Shown: in pieces, positions 26,374 through 36,524 of the stretch
How positions within the stretch are numbered: the first letter of the stretch is position 1
Layout: every line of letters begins with the position of its first letter
Origin: [Eubacterium] cellulosolvens LD2006
GTDB lineage: Bacteria > Bacillota > Clostridia > Lachnospirales > Lachnospiraceae
NCBI RefSeq assembly: GCF_000621585.1
Contig: NZ_JHXY01000011.1
Span: 62,001 to 126,000, forward strand
Direction: 5' to 3'
Length of the DNA: 64,000 nucleotides
Notes under the pieces: model-generated
The model's input: only the letters and a program-made list of their open reading frames with translations
Told to the model about the DNA's origin: nothing
Databases searched by the model: none
Program-made: the position numbers and the translations under genes

Positions 26374-28134
26374 TTGAAGAAACTGATGACTTATCTGAAC
26401 AGGCACAGGATCCAGACGATTCTGGCACCGCTTTTCAAGATGCTGGAGGCCGCCTTTGAATTGATCGTGCCTCTCGTTGTCGCCCGGATGATCGATACCG
26501 GCGTGGCAAACAGGGATGTCTCTTATCTGATCCGTCAGGGAATCATCCTCGTGCTTCTCGGCGTGATCGGATTTGCCGCAGCGGTGACCGCCCAGTACTT
26601 TTCCGCCAATGTGGCCGTTATCACGGGCACTGCCCTTCGCAACGACCTGTTCCGGCACATTCAGACCCTCTCCTGGAGACAAATCGATGAGATGGGAACC
26701 TCGACACTGATTACGCGCATGACCAGTGACATCAATACGGTCCAGAACGGCGTCAATATGTTCCTTCGCCTCTTCCTCCGATCCCCCTTCGTGGTTCTCG
26801 GTGCTGTGGTGATGGCCTTTACGGTGGATCAGAGGACTGCGATGGTCTTCGCCGTCGCCGTTCCTGTGTTGGCGGAGATTATCTTCGCGATCCTTCTTGT
26901 CACGATGCCCCTGTACAAAAATGTTCAGAAGAAACTCGACACCATCATGCGGATGACCCGGGAAAATCTTCTGGGAGTTCGCGTCGTCCGCGCCTTCAAC
27001 CGGCAGGAGGATGAAAAGAAGCTCTTTGATACGGCTGCTGCCGATTACTATCGGAAGCAGATTTTTGTGGGAAAAATCTCCGCTCTCCTGAATCCCCTGA
27101 CCTATGTGGTCATCAATGCCGGCATCATCGGCATTCTCTGGGTGGGCGGCCTGCAGGTTGATCTGGGAAATCTCACCCGGGGAGAAGTGATCGCTCTGGT
27201 CAATTACATGAGCCAGATCCTTGTCGAGATGATTAAACTGGCCAATCTCATTATTCTGCTCTCACGGGCGATCGCCTCGATGAAACGCGTGGACACTGTA
27301 TTTGCTATGAAGAATTCGATGAAAGACGGAGAAGCTTCTCTTCCGTCCTGTCTCTCAGGCGGCATGGAGATTGATTTCCGTAAGGTGACCTTTGCTTATG
27401 AAAAAGAGGCGGATCCCGCCCTTTCCGGGATTTCGTTCCACGCGGCAGGCGGATCGACGCTGGGCATCATCGGAGGTACCGGTTCGGGCAAAAGCACGAT
27501 CGTTCATCTGCTCGGCCGCTTCTATGATCCGGATCAGGGAGAAATCTCTGTGAACGGAAAGGATCTGAGAAATTTGAAAATAGAGGATCTGCGTAGGCAT
27601 ATCGGTTTTGTTCCCCAGAAGGCGGTGCTCTTCGCGGGAAGCCTTCGGGAAAACATGAAGTGGGGGGACAAGGACGCGACGGATGAAGAAATATACCGCG
27701 CGCTGGATATCGCCCAGGCGAGGGAGTTTGTGGATCAAAAGGGCGAAGGTCTGAATCTGTCCATTGAACAGGAGGGACGCAATCTCTCCGGCGGTCAGCG
27801 TCAGAGACTGACGATTGCCCGGGCTCTGGTCCGGAATCCGGAGCTTCTCATCCTCGATGACAGTGCATCGGCTCTGGATTTTGCCACGGACGCGAAACTT
27901 CGGAAAGCCATCCGAGAAAGCAAAGGTTCTTCCACCGTTATTCTGGTCTCCCAGCGAGTGAGTACAATCCGGAATGCCGACCGGATCCTCGTCCTCGACG
28001 ACGGACAGGCGGCCGGCTTCGGCAGCCATCGGGAGCTCCTCGGCAACTGTGAGGTGTACAGGGAAATCTGTCAGTCGCAGATGACCGAAGAAGAAATCGC
28101 GAGGGATCTTGGGAAAGGAGGCGATCAGGCGTGA
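26374..28134 (+). CDS. ABC exporter subunit, membrane-ATPase half with degenerate catalytic site
   Basis: The protein is about 586 residues: six membrane segments in the first 300, then a nucleotide-binding domain. GGTGSGKST (Walker A), LSGGQRQRL (signature) and LLILDDSASALD (Walker B) are visible. The residue after the Walker B aspartate is Asp where a catalytic Glu is normal, as in the degenerate partner of heterodimeric exporters such as BmrCD or TM287/288. The start is uncertain: GTG at 26365 is too close to the AAAGG site, TTG at 26374 is well spaced, and ATG at 26386 is also possible. The next gene overlaps by four bases. The exported substrate is unknown. Confidence 0.88.
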   Translation: MKKLMTYLNRHRIQTILAPLFKMLEAAFELIVPLVVARMIDTGVANRDVSYLIRQGIILVLLGVIGFAAAVTAQYFSANVAVITGTALRNDLFRHIQTLSWRQIDEMGTSTLITRMTSDINTVQNGVNMFLRLFLRSPFVVLGAVVMAFTVDQRTAMVFAVAVPVLAEIIFAILLVTMPLYKNVQKKLDTIMRMTRENLLGVRVVRAFNRQEDEKKLFDTAAADYYRKQIFVGKISALLNPLTYVVINAGIIGILWVGGLQVDLGNLTRGEVIALVNYMSQILVEMIKLANLIILLSRAIASMKRVDTVFAMKNSMKDGEASLPSCLSGGMEIDFRKVTFAYEKEADPALSGISFHAAGGSTLGIIGGTGSGKSTIVHLLGRFYDPDQGEISVNGKDLRNLKIEDLRRHIGFVPQKAVLFAGSLRENMKWGDKDATDEEIYRALDIAQAREFVDQKGEGLNLSIEQEGRNLSGGQRQRLTIARALVRNPELLILDDSASALDFATDAKLRKAIRESKGSSTVILVSQRVSTIRNADRILVLDDGQAAGFGSHRELLGNCEVYREICQSQMTEEEIARDLGKGGDQA

Positions 28135-29921
28135 GCGATCCGAAAAACAACGGAACGAAAGACTATAAAAAACAGACACTGAAGCGGATACTCACCTATA
28201 TACGTCCGCAATGGGCGATGGTTTTACTATCCCTTCTTCTGGCTGTCGTATCGGTGGTTCTTCAGCTCCTGATTCCGATCCTGATCGGAGAAGGTGTGGA
28301 TCGGATTGTCGGCAAAGGCGCGGTGGACAGAAACGGGCTTTGGTGGATTCTGGCGGGGATTCTGATCTGTATCGCTGCAACTGCCCTGGCACAGTGGCTG
28401 ATGAATCACATCAACAATGTCATAACCTACCGCGTGGTTCGGGATTTACGAACCCGGGCCTTCCATCACATCCATGAACTGCCCCTCTCCTATCTGGATA
28501 CCGGATCATCCGGAGATACCCTGAGCCGGCTGATTACCGATGTGGAACAGTTCTCCGACGGGCTCCTCCTGGGATTTACCCAGCTCTTTTCCGGTGTCAT
28601 CACCATCGCCGGAACGATTGTGTTCATGCTCACCTTACAGCCGGTGATCACCGTGATCGTCGTGTTCTTTACGCCGCTTTCCTTCAAAGTGGCCGGACTG
28701 ATTTCCGGGAAATCCTATCGCTTCTTCAAAGAGCAGTCCGAGTCCAGAGGCAGCGTGACCGATCTGACCAATGAGATGCTCGGCAATCTCAAGGTTGTTC
28801 AGTCCTTCGGACGGGAACAGGCGGTGATGGAGGAATTTGAGAATCGAAATAGAATCCTTGGAGAGAACAGCCTGAAGGCCACCTTCATCTCTTCTCTCAC
28901 CAATCCATCCACGCGTTTTGTGAATACGCTGATTTACAACGGCGTTGTTTTTACAGGATGTCTGCTCTGCTTCTTCACTCCCTTCGGAATGAAAGCATTG
29001 AGTATCGGGCAGCTGACAAGCTTCCTCTCCTATGTGAAACAGTACAGCCAGCCCTTCAACGATATCACGGCGGTTATCACCGAATTCCAGAATGCCCTCG
29101 CCTCGGCGGCCAGAGTATTTGAAATCATCGACGCGAAGGCGGAGCCCTCCGATGCTCCGGACGCGGCAGTTATGGCTCACGCCGAGGGGAGAGTCGCTCT
29201 GAAGGATGTCTCCTTCTCCTATCTTCCGGAGCGGCCGTTGATCGAGAATCTCAGCGTCGATGTCGCCGCCGGTAGGCGAATCGCCATCGTGGGTCCGACC
29301 GGCTGCGGCAAGACAACACTGATCAATCTGCTCATGCGTTTCTATGATGTGAATGACGGCGCCATCGAAGTCGACGGAACAGATATCCGACAGATCCGGC
29401 GAAGCAGTCTTCGATCCAATTACGGCATGGTTCTTCAGGACACCTGGCTGAAGGCAGGCACCGTCCGGGAGAATATCGCCTACGGTCATCCGGACGCAAG
29501 TCTCGAAGAAGTACAGGCGGCTGCAAAAAAGGCTCACGCCGACGGCTTTATCCGCCGTATGCCCAAAGGTTACGACACGGTTATTGAAGAAAACGGAGGA
29601 AACCTCTCGGCCGGTCAGAAACAGCTGCTCTGCATCGCTAGAGTCATGCTGGATCTCCCGCCGATCCTGATACTCGACGAAGCCACCTCCTCCATCGATA
29701 CGAGAACCGAGCACCATATCCAGCGTGCCTTTGACGAGATGATGAGAGGACGGACAAGTTTCATCGTAGCGCACAGACTCTCAACGATCCGGGACGCGGA
29801 CGAAATCCTCGTCATGAAGGATGGACATATCATCGAACAGGGGGATCATGAGACGCTGCTTTCACAAGATGGTTTCTACAGCAAACTGTATCACGCTCAG
29901 TTTGAGAGGACAGCATCATAG
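28131..29921 (+). CDS. ABC exporter subunit, catalytically complete half
   Basis: The 596-residue partner begins with GTG overlapping the upstream stop codon and has AAAGGAGG as ribosome site. Six membrane segments come first. The nucleotide-binding domain has GPTGCGKTT (Walker A), LSAGQKQLL (signature) and ILILDEATSSID (Walker B with the catalytic Glu). It and the upstream subunit should form one heterodimer with one normal and one degenerate ATP site, a design typical of multidrug or lipid-linked exporters of Firmicutes. No regulator is adjacent to suggest a substrate. Confidence 0.9.
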   Translation: MSDPKNNGTKDYKKQTLKRILTYIRPQWAMVLLSLLLAVVSVVLQLLIPILIGEGVDRIVGKGAVDRNGLWWILAGILICIAATALAQWLMNHINNVITYRVVRDLRTRAFHHIHELPLSYLDTGSSGDTLSRLITDVEQFSDGLLLGFTQLFSGVITIAGTIVFMLTLQPVITVIVVFFTPLSFKVAGLISGKSYRFFKEQSESRGSVTDLTNEMLGNLKVVQSFGREQAVMEEFENRNRILGENSLKATFISSLTNPSTRFVNTLIYNGVVFTGCLLCFFTPFGMKALSIGQLTSFLSYVKQYSQPFNDITAVITEFQNALASAARVFEIIDAKAEPSDAPDAAVMAHAEGRVALKDVSFSYLPERPLIENLSVDVAAGRRIAIVGPTGCGKTTLINLLMRFYDVNDGAIEVDGTDIRQIRRSSLRSNYGMVLQDTWLKAGTVRENIAYGHPDASLEEVQAAAKKAHADGFIRRMPKGYDTVIEENGGNLSAGQKQLLCIARVMLDLPPILILDEATSSIDTRTEHHIQRAFDEMMRGRTSFIVAHRLSTIRDADEILVMKDGHIIEQGDHETLLSQDGFYSKLYHAQFERTAS

Positions 29922-29943
29922 GACAAAGAACGGATAATGAAGA

Positions 29944-29962
29944 GGCGCCTCTACGGCGCCTT
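29944..29962 (+). terminator. Possible terminator of the ABC exporter operon
   Basis: GGCGCC, five bases, GGCGCC forms a short GC-rich stem, followed by TTATCGGTATTTGTT. The T run is broken, so the call is tentative. Confidence 0.4.
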
Positions 29963-30136
29963 ATCGGTATTTGTTATGACACGATTTTATATGGGACGCT
30001 CCTGTGGCAATTATCTTTTTTATGTATACGTGTGTGGGAAAATGAAATGTATGGTGACGTAGGGATCTTGAGGGGAGCGCACGCGGACGAAAGGCGCACG
30101 AGCAGAATCGCGTAAGCGATCTTCTCATCTGCGAGC

Positions 30137-30187
30137 TGCGCATGTAAGCGGAGCGTTTTGAGTTATGGAAATTCCGGAGGAATTTCC
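30137..30187. repeat. Mosaic intergenic repeat, copy B
   Basis: Module 2, GCATGTAAGCGGAGCGTTTT (30140-30159), is followed directly by module 3, GAAATTCCGGAGGAATTTCC (30168-30187). Between the exporter and tRNA-Pro the sequence to the left (30060-30130) is also GC-rich with small inverted repeats and contains no gene. Confidence 0.65.
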
Positions 30188-30193
30188 AATGAC

Positions 30194-30237
30194 AAGAAAA
30201 CCGGCCGGCTGCCAGATGGCAACCGACCGGTTTTCTT
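30194..30237 (-). terminator. Terminator of tRNA-Pro
   Basis: A long stem of about 20 bp (AAGAAAACCGG outer arm with CCGGTTTTCTT) with a small mismatch region lies just after the tRNA on the minus strand and ends in TTTTCTT. Confidence 0.7.
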
Positions 30238-30243
30238 AACATA

Positions 30244-30318
30244 TCGGGGCAACAAGATTTGAACTTGCGACCTCACACTCCCTAAGCGTGCGCTCTAGCC
30301 AAACTGAGCCATGCCCCG
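30244..30318 (-). tRNA. tRNA-Pro (AGG anticodon)
   Basis: The 75-base cloverleaf reads CGGGGCA/TGCCCCG for the acceptor stem, GCTC/GAGC for the D stem, CACGC/GTGTG for the anticodon stem and GCAAG/CTTGT for the T stem with loop TTCAAAT. The anticodon loop is TTAGGGA, giving AGG, which reads CCU. CCA is not encoded. It is a single tRNA with its own promoter and terminator. Confidence 0.93.
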
Positions 30319-30339
30319 ACGACTTCTGTCTCTTCCGAA

Positions 30340-30382
30340 ACAGAACAGTGTTAAATATACACTGTTCTGTCGAAATAGTCAA
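30340..30382 (-). promoter_or_regulatory. tRNA-Pro promoter overlapped by an 11-bp-arm palindrome
   Basis: TTGACT (30377-30382) and TATATT (30354-30359) are 17 bases apart on the minus strand. ACAGAACAGTG (30340-30350) and CACTGTTCTGT (30360-30370) form a perfect inverted repeat with a 9-base centre that contains the -10 box. Confidence 0.75.
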
Positions 30383-30410
30383 TCCTTTTTTTCAAAGAAA
30401 CATGGAAGCA

Positions 30411-30444
30411 GCGCAGTTTTTTTGAAATCGTCGGTAAACTGCGC
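30411..30444 (-). terminator. Possible terminator after leuD
   Basis: GCGCAGTTT and AAACTGCGC form a 9-bp stem eight bases after the leuD stop. On the minus strand the T run after it is poor. Confidence 0.4.
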
Positions 30445-30451
30445 CTTTTGT

Positions 30452-30940
30452 TTACTGCTCTTCGTTAATGTAGTTTACCAGACCGCCTGCGTTGATCAGG
30501 TTCTGCATGAACGGTGGGAATGCCTGTCCCTGGAAACTCTGACCGGTGGTTACATCGGTGATGACACCGGAATCGAAATCAACGGTCACCTCATCTCCCG
30601 CATTGATCGCCTTTGCCGCCTCCGGGCACTCGATGATCGGAAGGCCGATGTTGATGGCGTTCCGGTAGAAAATACGTGCGAAGGTCTCTGCGATGACGCA
30701 GCTCACGCCGGACGCCTTGATCGAAATCGGCGCGTGTTCACGGGAGGAGCCGCAGCCGAAGTTCTTGTTTGCGACGATGATGTCGCCGGCCTGTACCTTC
30801 TTCGCAAATTCCTTGTCGATATCCTCCATGCAGTGGGTTGCGAGCTCGGCCGGATCCGAGGAGTTCAGATAACGGGCCGGAATGATTACGTCGGTATCTA
30901 CGTTGTCACCATATTTGAAAACTGTTCCATTTGCCTGCAT
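30452..30940 (-). CDS. leuD: 3-isopropylmalate dehydratase, small subunit
   Basis: LeuD pairs with LeuC to isomerise 2-isopropylmalate. The 162-residue protein has [21 protein letters not shown] near 58-78, the conserved swivel-domain loop, and [12 protein letters not shown] near 15. Short length and sequence fit the HacA/LeuD type of archaea and Clostridia. A strong AAGGAGG precedes the ATG. It is 12 bases downstream of leuC. Confidence 0.94.
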   Translation of the reverse strand: MQANGTVFKYGDNVDTDVIIPARYLNSSDPAELATHCMEDIDKEFAKKVQAGDIIVANKNFGCGSSREHAPISIKASGVSCVIAETFARIFYRNAINIGLPIIECPEAAKAINAGDEVTVDFDSGVITDVTTGQSFQGQAFPPFMQNLINAGGLVNYINEEQ

Positions 30941-30952
30941 AGTGTTCCCTCC

Positions 30953-32218
30953 TTACAGTCCAAGCTCTGACGGATCGCTGATGTGTCCGGTTACGGCACT
31001 CGCAGCGGCAACCGCCGGGCTTGCAAGGTAAACTTCAGAATTGATATGTCCCATACGGCCTACGAAGTTGCGGTTGGTTGTGGAGATACATCTCTCACCG
31101 TCCGCAAGGATACCCATGTATCCGCCGAGACACGGACCGCAGGTCGGCGTGCTGACAACAGCGCCGGCCTCGATGAAGATCTCAAGAAGTCCCTCGCGGA
31201 GCGCCTGCAGATAGATCTTCTGAGTAGCCGGAATGATGATGCAGCGAACATCGGAAGCGACTTTGCGTCCTTTGAGAATTTCTGCTGCCTCGCGGAGATC
31301 CTGGATTCTTCCGTTTGTACAGGAACCGATGACACTCTGATCCACTTTTACCTCCTCGAAGGAGCCGATGGTCTTCGTGTTCTCCGGAAGATGCGGGAAG
31401 GAAACGGTGGATTTCAGTGTGGAGAGATCAATCTCGATGGTTCTCTCATACTCCGCGTCCGCGTCTGCCTCGTAAACCGTATACGGTTTTGTGGAGTGCT
31501 CCTTCATGTACTCGATGGTCACGTCGTCAACCGGGAAGATACCGTTTTTGCCGCCGGCCTCGATGGCCATGTTGGCGATGGTCAGACGGTCATCCATGGA
31601 GAGATCGGCAACGCCCTCTCCGGTGAACTCCAGAGATTTGTAAAGAGCGCCGTCGACGCCGATCTCACCGATGAGGTGAAGGATCACGTCTTTACCGCTC
31701 ACCCATTTGTTTTTCTTTCCCTTCAGTACGACTTTGATGGCGGACGGAACCTTGAACCAGGCTTTTCCGGTAGCCATACCTGCCGCCATATCCGTACTTC
31801 CTACGCCTGTGGAGAACGCGCCGAGCGCTCCGTAGGTACAGGTGTGGGAGTCCGCGCCGATCACAACGTCGCCGGCAACGACAAGTCCTCTCTCAGGGAG
31901 AAGCGCGTGCTCAATTCCCATCTCGCCGACATCGAAATAGTTTGTGATGTCGTATTTTTTCGAGAACTCTCTTACCTGCTTGCAGTGTTCTGCAGATTTG
32001 ATATCCTTGTTCGGAATAAAGTGATCCATTACAAGGGCAATCTTATCTTTATCAAAGACCTGCTGTTTCGAGAAACCGTCCATCACATCGATCGCAACCG
32101 GTGTTGTGATGTCGTTTCCGAGAACCAGATCCAGATTCGCCTCAATGAGCTGACCGGCCTCGACATGATCGAGTCCCGCAGCATGGGCAAGAATCTTCTG
32201 TGTCATTGTCATTCCCAT
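30953..32218 (-). CDS. leuC: 3-isopropylmalate dehydratase, large subunit (HacA/LeuC type)
   Basis: The start [17 protein letters not shown] follows AGGAGG; an upstream in-frame extension lacks a ribosome site. The 421-residue aconitase-family protein has [21 protein letters not shown] near 130, and the cluster-binding cysteines in [15 protein letters not shown] near 300 and [11 protein letters not shown] near 362. It forms the enzyme with LeuD, encoded directly downstream. Confidence 0.94.
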   Translation of the reverse strand: MGMTMTQKILAHAAGLDHVEAGQLIEANLDLVLGNDITTPVAIDVMDGFSKQQVFDKDKIALVMDHFIPNKDIKSAEHCKQVREFSKKYDITNYFDVGEMGIEHALLPERGLVVAGDVVIGADSHTCTYGALGAFSTGVGSTDMAAGMATGKAWFKVPSAIKVVLKGKKNKWVSGKDVILHLIGEIGVDGALYKSLEFTGEGVADLSMDDRLTIANMAIEAGGKNGIFPVDDVTIEYMKEHSTKPYTVYEADADAEYERTIEIDLSTLKSTVSFPHLPENTKTIGSFEEVKVDQSVIGSCTNGRIQDLREAAEILKGRKVASDVRCIIIPATQKIYLQALREGLLEIFIEAGAVVSTPTCGPCLGGYMGILADGERCISTTNRNFVGRMGHINSEVYLASPAVAAASAVTGHISDPSELGL

Positions 32219-32302
32219 CTCACATAACCTCCTGCTTCTTAATGAAAAAACACATCCTACCGATCCGAAAGCAGTCCGCCCGCGGATTTTGGTATACACA
32301 AA

Positions 32303-32326
32303 ATCCCGGGAATTTCTTCCCGGGAT
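32303..32326 (-). terminator. Terminator of ilvC
   Basis: ATCCCGGGAA and TTCCCGGGAT form a perfect 10-bp stem with a four-base loop, followed on the minus strand by TTTTGTG. It separates ilvC from leuC. Confidence 0.7.
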
Positions 32327-32359
32327 CATTAAATCGAAAGAATATTTGAAACCGGCTGA

Positions 32360-33433
<1,074 letters not shown>

Positions 33434-33518
33434 TTAAAGAGTCAAAGGCTCTTTAGCTGTCTGAATGTTTTCTCCCGTCTCCTGCTTCGTGAAAAACCGG
33501 AAACCTTGTATTCAAGTC

Positions 33519-34019
33519 CTATTCGAAATAACGGACGTCTTCCATTCCTCTGGAGAGCGCCGTGATACCGGTACGTGCCAGCTCCAGAACTTCATACTGG
33601 TTCAGAAGCTCGAGGAACGCATCGAGTTTGCTCTGTGTACCCGTGAGCTCGATAATCATGGAATCGCATCCTACATCGACGATCTTCGCGCGGAAGATAT
33701 TTGTGATTGCAAGCACGTTGTCTCGCTGGTTCGCGTCGACCTTGATTTTCAGAAGAATCAGTTCACGGATGACGCTGCTGTTCTCTTCAAGTACTTTGAC
33801 GTCGCGGACATCCACCTGTTTCTTGACCTGATTCGTGATCTGCTCAAGAACAAGTTCGTCTCCGCTTGTCACGATGGTGATTCTTGTAAATCTTGGATTG
33901 GCTGTGACGCCGGCTGTAATACTGTCGATATTATAGCCTCTTCTTGAGAAGAGACCTGCGAGACGTGTGAGCACTCCCGCAGTGTTGTCGACAAGAATAG
34001 ATAAAATTCTTTGCTTCAT
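33519..34019 (-). CDS. ilvN: Acetolactate synthase, small regulatory subunit
   Basis: The 166-residue protein has an N-terminal ACT domain, ILSILVDNTAGVLTRLAGLFSRRGYN, and a C-terminal domain (about 85-160) with AKIVDVGCDSMIIELTG. It confers valine feedback control on the catalytic subunit IlvB, whose gene is not adjacent and not in the window. It heads a small ilvN-ilvC block with a strong promoter. The symbol ilvH would be equally fair. Confidence 0.93.
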   Translation of the reverse strand: MKQRILSILVDNTAGVLTRLAGLFSRRGYNIDSITAGVTANPRFTRITIVTSGDELVLEQITNQVKKQVDVRDVKVLEENSSVIRELILLKIKVDANQRDNVLAITNIFRAKIVDVGCDSMIIELTGTQSKLDAFLELLNQYEVLELARTGITALSRGMEDVRYFE

Positions 34020-34067
34020 TCGATTGTCGTCCTTAAAAGTTTAGCTCAATTTCTCAAACTGCTTGTT

Positions 34068-34096
34068 ATTCTACACTGTAAGATTTTGTTTGTCAA
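34068..34096 (-). promoter_or_regulatory. ilvN promoter
   Basis: TTGACA (34091-34096) is a perfect -35 box, 17 bases from TAGAAT (34068-34073). It is about 50 bases upstream of ilvN. Confidence 0.75.
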
Positions 34097-34170
34097 CAAC
34101 ATGAATAAAATTCATCACATAAGTGATTAAGTTTAATTATTGTGTTCAAATTTATTCACGATTGAGAAAA

Positions 34171-34275
34171 AATGTCGCCCGCGACATTCTCGCACCGAGC
34201 ATGGGATGTGAAGCAGCTACCCATCGTGCGCGTGCGCATCTAAGCGGAGCGTTTTGTCTCATAGGGAATGCGGGC
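34171..34275. repeat. Mosaic intergenic repeat, copy C
   Basis: Module 1, AATGTCGCCCGCGACATT (34171-34188), and module 2, GCATCTAAGCGGAGCGTTTT (34236-34255), are both present, separated by about 47 bases. Module 3 is replaced by ATAGGGAATGCGGG. Confidence 0.65.
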
Positions 34276-34321
34276 ATTTTTCTGTGAGATGAGAAAAATG
34301 AGTCGGCGTGGGATTGACATT

Positions 34322-36463
34322 TCAGGAATCCTGCACCGGTTCCGCCGGAATGAAGACCCTCTTGTCCGCGGCCTCCTCTTTCTCTCTTGCTTTCTTCCGG
34401 GCATACGCACAGAAGTAATTCTGCGCACAGACTCTCTCATCCGCACCCGGCTCGCATTTGATGTAGGAACCGTCGCTCTGAAGCGTTCTTGCTTTTACGT
34501 TATCCACGAGCTGAATCTGAAGAATCCGGAATGCCTCGTCCCTGCAGTGCTGGTCGGTGAGCGGGAAGACGATCTCCACACGCTTATCAAGGTTTCTCGG
34601 CATCCAGTCCGCACTTCCCATATAGATCTCTTCCGCACCGTCTGCGTAGAAATAGAAAATTCTCGCGTGCTCGAGGAAGTTTCCGACCAGGGAGCGGACG
34701 GTGATGTTGTCACTGATTCCCGGAATGCCGGTCTTCAGGCAGCAGATCCCGCGGACAATCAGAGAAACTTTCACGCCGGCCGCCGCGGCTTTGTACAGGG
34801 CCGCGATAATTTCCCTGTCACAGAGGGAATTCATTTTCGCGACAATCAGGGCTTTCTTTCCCTCTTCCGCGTGTTTCTGCTCCATGCGGATCAGATGCAG
34901 GAAGCGCTCGCGCATCCAGATCGGCGCTACGAGCAGACTGTTCCAGCGGTCCGGCTCGGAGTATCCGGAGATCATATTGAAGACAGCGGAGGCATCCTCT
35001 CCGATTCTCTCGTCACAGGTGAGAATTCCGCAGTCGGTGTAGAGCTTCGCCGTGGAGTCGTTGTAGTTACCGGTGCCGAGGTGCACATAGCGGCGAATGC
35101 CGTCCTCTTCTTTTCGGACAACAAGCGTGATCTTGCTGTGTGTCTTCAGACCGACCAGACCGTAGATGACATGGCAGCCGGCTTTCTCAAGCTTCTTTGC
35201 CCAGACGATATTGTTTTCCTCATCGAAGCGGGCTTTCAACTCGACCAGTGCCGTAACCTGCTTTCCGTTCTCGGCCGCCTGCGCGAGCGCAGCGATGATC
35301 GGGGAGTTTCCGCTCACGCGGTAGAGGGTCTGCTTGATCGCAAGGACGTTCGGATCTGTCGCTGCGGTACGCACGAAGTCAACGACCGGCGCAAAGCTCA
35401 TGTACGGGTGATGAAGAAAAATATCTCCCTTCCGGATGTTGCTGAAAATATCGTCGTCGTTCTGTAACTCCGGTACCTCCGCCGGCGTGTAGGATGGCTC
35501 CTTGTAGTCGTCAAAACCGGCTGTCCCATAGGCTTTCATGAGGAAAGTGAGATCAAGAGGACCGTTGATATAGAAGATATCGTCCTCGCGGACATAGAAC
35601 TCCTCCTTCAGAATCCGAAGCAAATCCGGCTCGATGCCTTCTTCCACTTCAAGGCGGATGACCTCGCCCCACTGGCGTTTCTTGAGGGATTTCTGAATCT
35701 CAACCAGAAGATCCGCAGCCTCCTCCTCGTCGATACCGAGCTCGGCGTTTCGCATGATTCGATAGGGATGCGCGCAGACCACTTCATATCCGAGGAAGAG
35801 TTTCTCGAGATTTCTCTCGATGATCTCATCCATCAGAATGATCGAGGTGACGCCCTCTTCGCTCTCCGGCAGTTCAATAAAACGCGGGAGCACAGAGGGA
35901 ACCTGAACCGTCGCGAAGGACGTGCGGTCGTCACTGTTGTCTTTTTTGCGGATGAGAGCGCCGATGTTGAGGGATTTATTGCGGATCAGCGGAAACGGAC
36001 GCGAAGAATCCATGGCCATCGGCGTCAGCACCGCATATACATTGGAGTCAAAGTAGGAATCGATATAGGACTTCTGCGCGTCGGACAGCTCCTCGTGGCA
36101 CTTGTAGATCCGGAAACCGGCCCCGGCAAGGGCAGGAACCAGAGAATCGCGGAAGGTCTGATACTGATCCGCCACGAGTTTGTGATTCGCGACGGAGATC
36201 GCGGCGAGCTGCTCCTTTGGAGTCATGCCGGCGATGTCTCTCTTATTGTAGCCTGTGTGCACCTGATCTTTGAGGGAAGCTACGCGAACCATATAGAATT
36301 CGTCCAGGTTGGAGGAGGTGATGCTCAGGAATTTCATCCTCTCAAAAAGCGGGATTGAAGTGTCCTGCGCCTCCTCAAGAATCCTCTCGTCAAAGCGGAT
36401 CCACGAAAGCTCTCTGTTCCAGAAATACTCAGGTTTTTCAAAAGCGGTATAGTCATCCTTCAT
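34322..36463 (-). CDS. ppk: Polyphosphate kinase 1
   Basis: Ppk1 reversibly moves the terminal phosphate of ATP to polyphosphate. The start MKDDYTAFEKPEYFWNREL follows AGGAG; a 65-residue upstream extension has no ribosome site and low similarity. The 713-residue protein has FLSITSSNLDEFYMVRVAS near 45, YRVSGNSPIIAALAQAAENG near 370, and YVHLGTGNYNDSTAKLYTD near 440 with the histidine that is phosphorylated. The C-terminal end has a short charged tail. It forms a pair with ppx, which lies immediately upstream. Confidence 0.94.
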   Translation of the reverse strand: MKDDYTAFEKPEYFWNRELSWIRFDERILEEAQDTSIPLFERMKFLSITSSNLDEFYMVRVASLKDQVHTGYNKRDIAGMTPKEQLAAISVANHKLVADQYQTFRDSLVPALAGAGFRIYKCHEELSDAQKSYIDSYFDSNVYAVLTPMAMDSSRPFPLIRNKSLNIGALIRKKDNSDDRTSFATVQVPSVLPRFIELPESEEGVTSIILMDEIIERNLEKLFLGYEVVCAHPYRIMRNAELGIDEEEAADLLVEIQKSLKKRQWGEVIRLEVEEGIEPDLLRILKEEFYVREDDIFYINGPLDLTFLMKAYGTAGFDDYKEPSYTPAEVPELQNDDDIFSNIRKGDIFLHHPYMSFAPVVDFVRTAATDPNVLAIKQTLYRVSGNSPIIAALAQAAENGKQVTALVELKARFDEENNIVWAKKLEKAGCHVIYGLVGLKTHSKITLVVRKEEDGIRRYVHLGTGNYNDSTAKLYTDCGILTCDERIGEDASAVFNMISGYSEPDRWNSLLVAPIWMRERFLHLIRMEQKHAEEGKKALIVAKMNSLCDREIIAALYKAAAAGVKVSLIVRGICCLKTGIPGISDNITVRSLVGNFLEHARIFYFYADGAEEIYMGSADWMPRNLDKRVEIVFPLTDQHCRDEAFRILQIQLVDNVKARTLQSDGSYIKCEPGADERVCAQNYFCAYARKKAREKEEAADKRVFIPAEPVQDS

Positions 36464-36524
36464 ATATTTTTCTCCTATATCCCAGGCATTGTTTGCGGAA
36501 GACAGAATCAGAAAGTAAGAACGG

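Larger units (their letters stand above)
34020..34321. other. Intergenic region between ilvN and ppk1
   Basis: It holds the ilvN promoter and copy C of the mosaic repeat, both annotated. No gene or ppk1 terminator with a convincing T run was found. Confidence 0.5.

Noticed and set aside
30983-32227. Long plus-strand frame opposite leuC
   Set aside because: Codon-bias shadow of leuC.
34268-35467. Plus-strand frame opposite ppk1
   Set aside because: Shadow of ppk1; it has no independent evidence.
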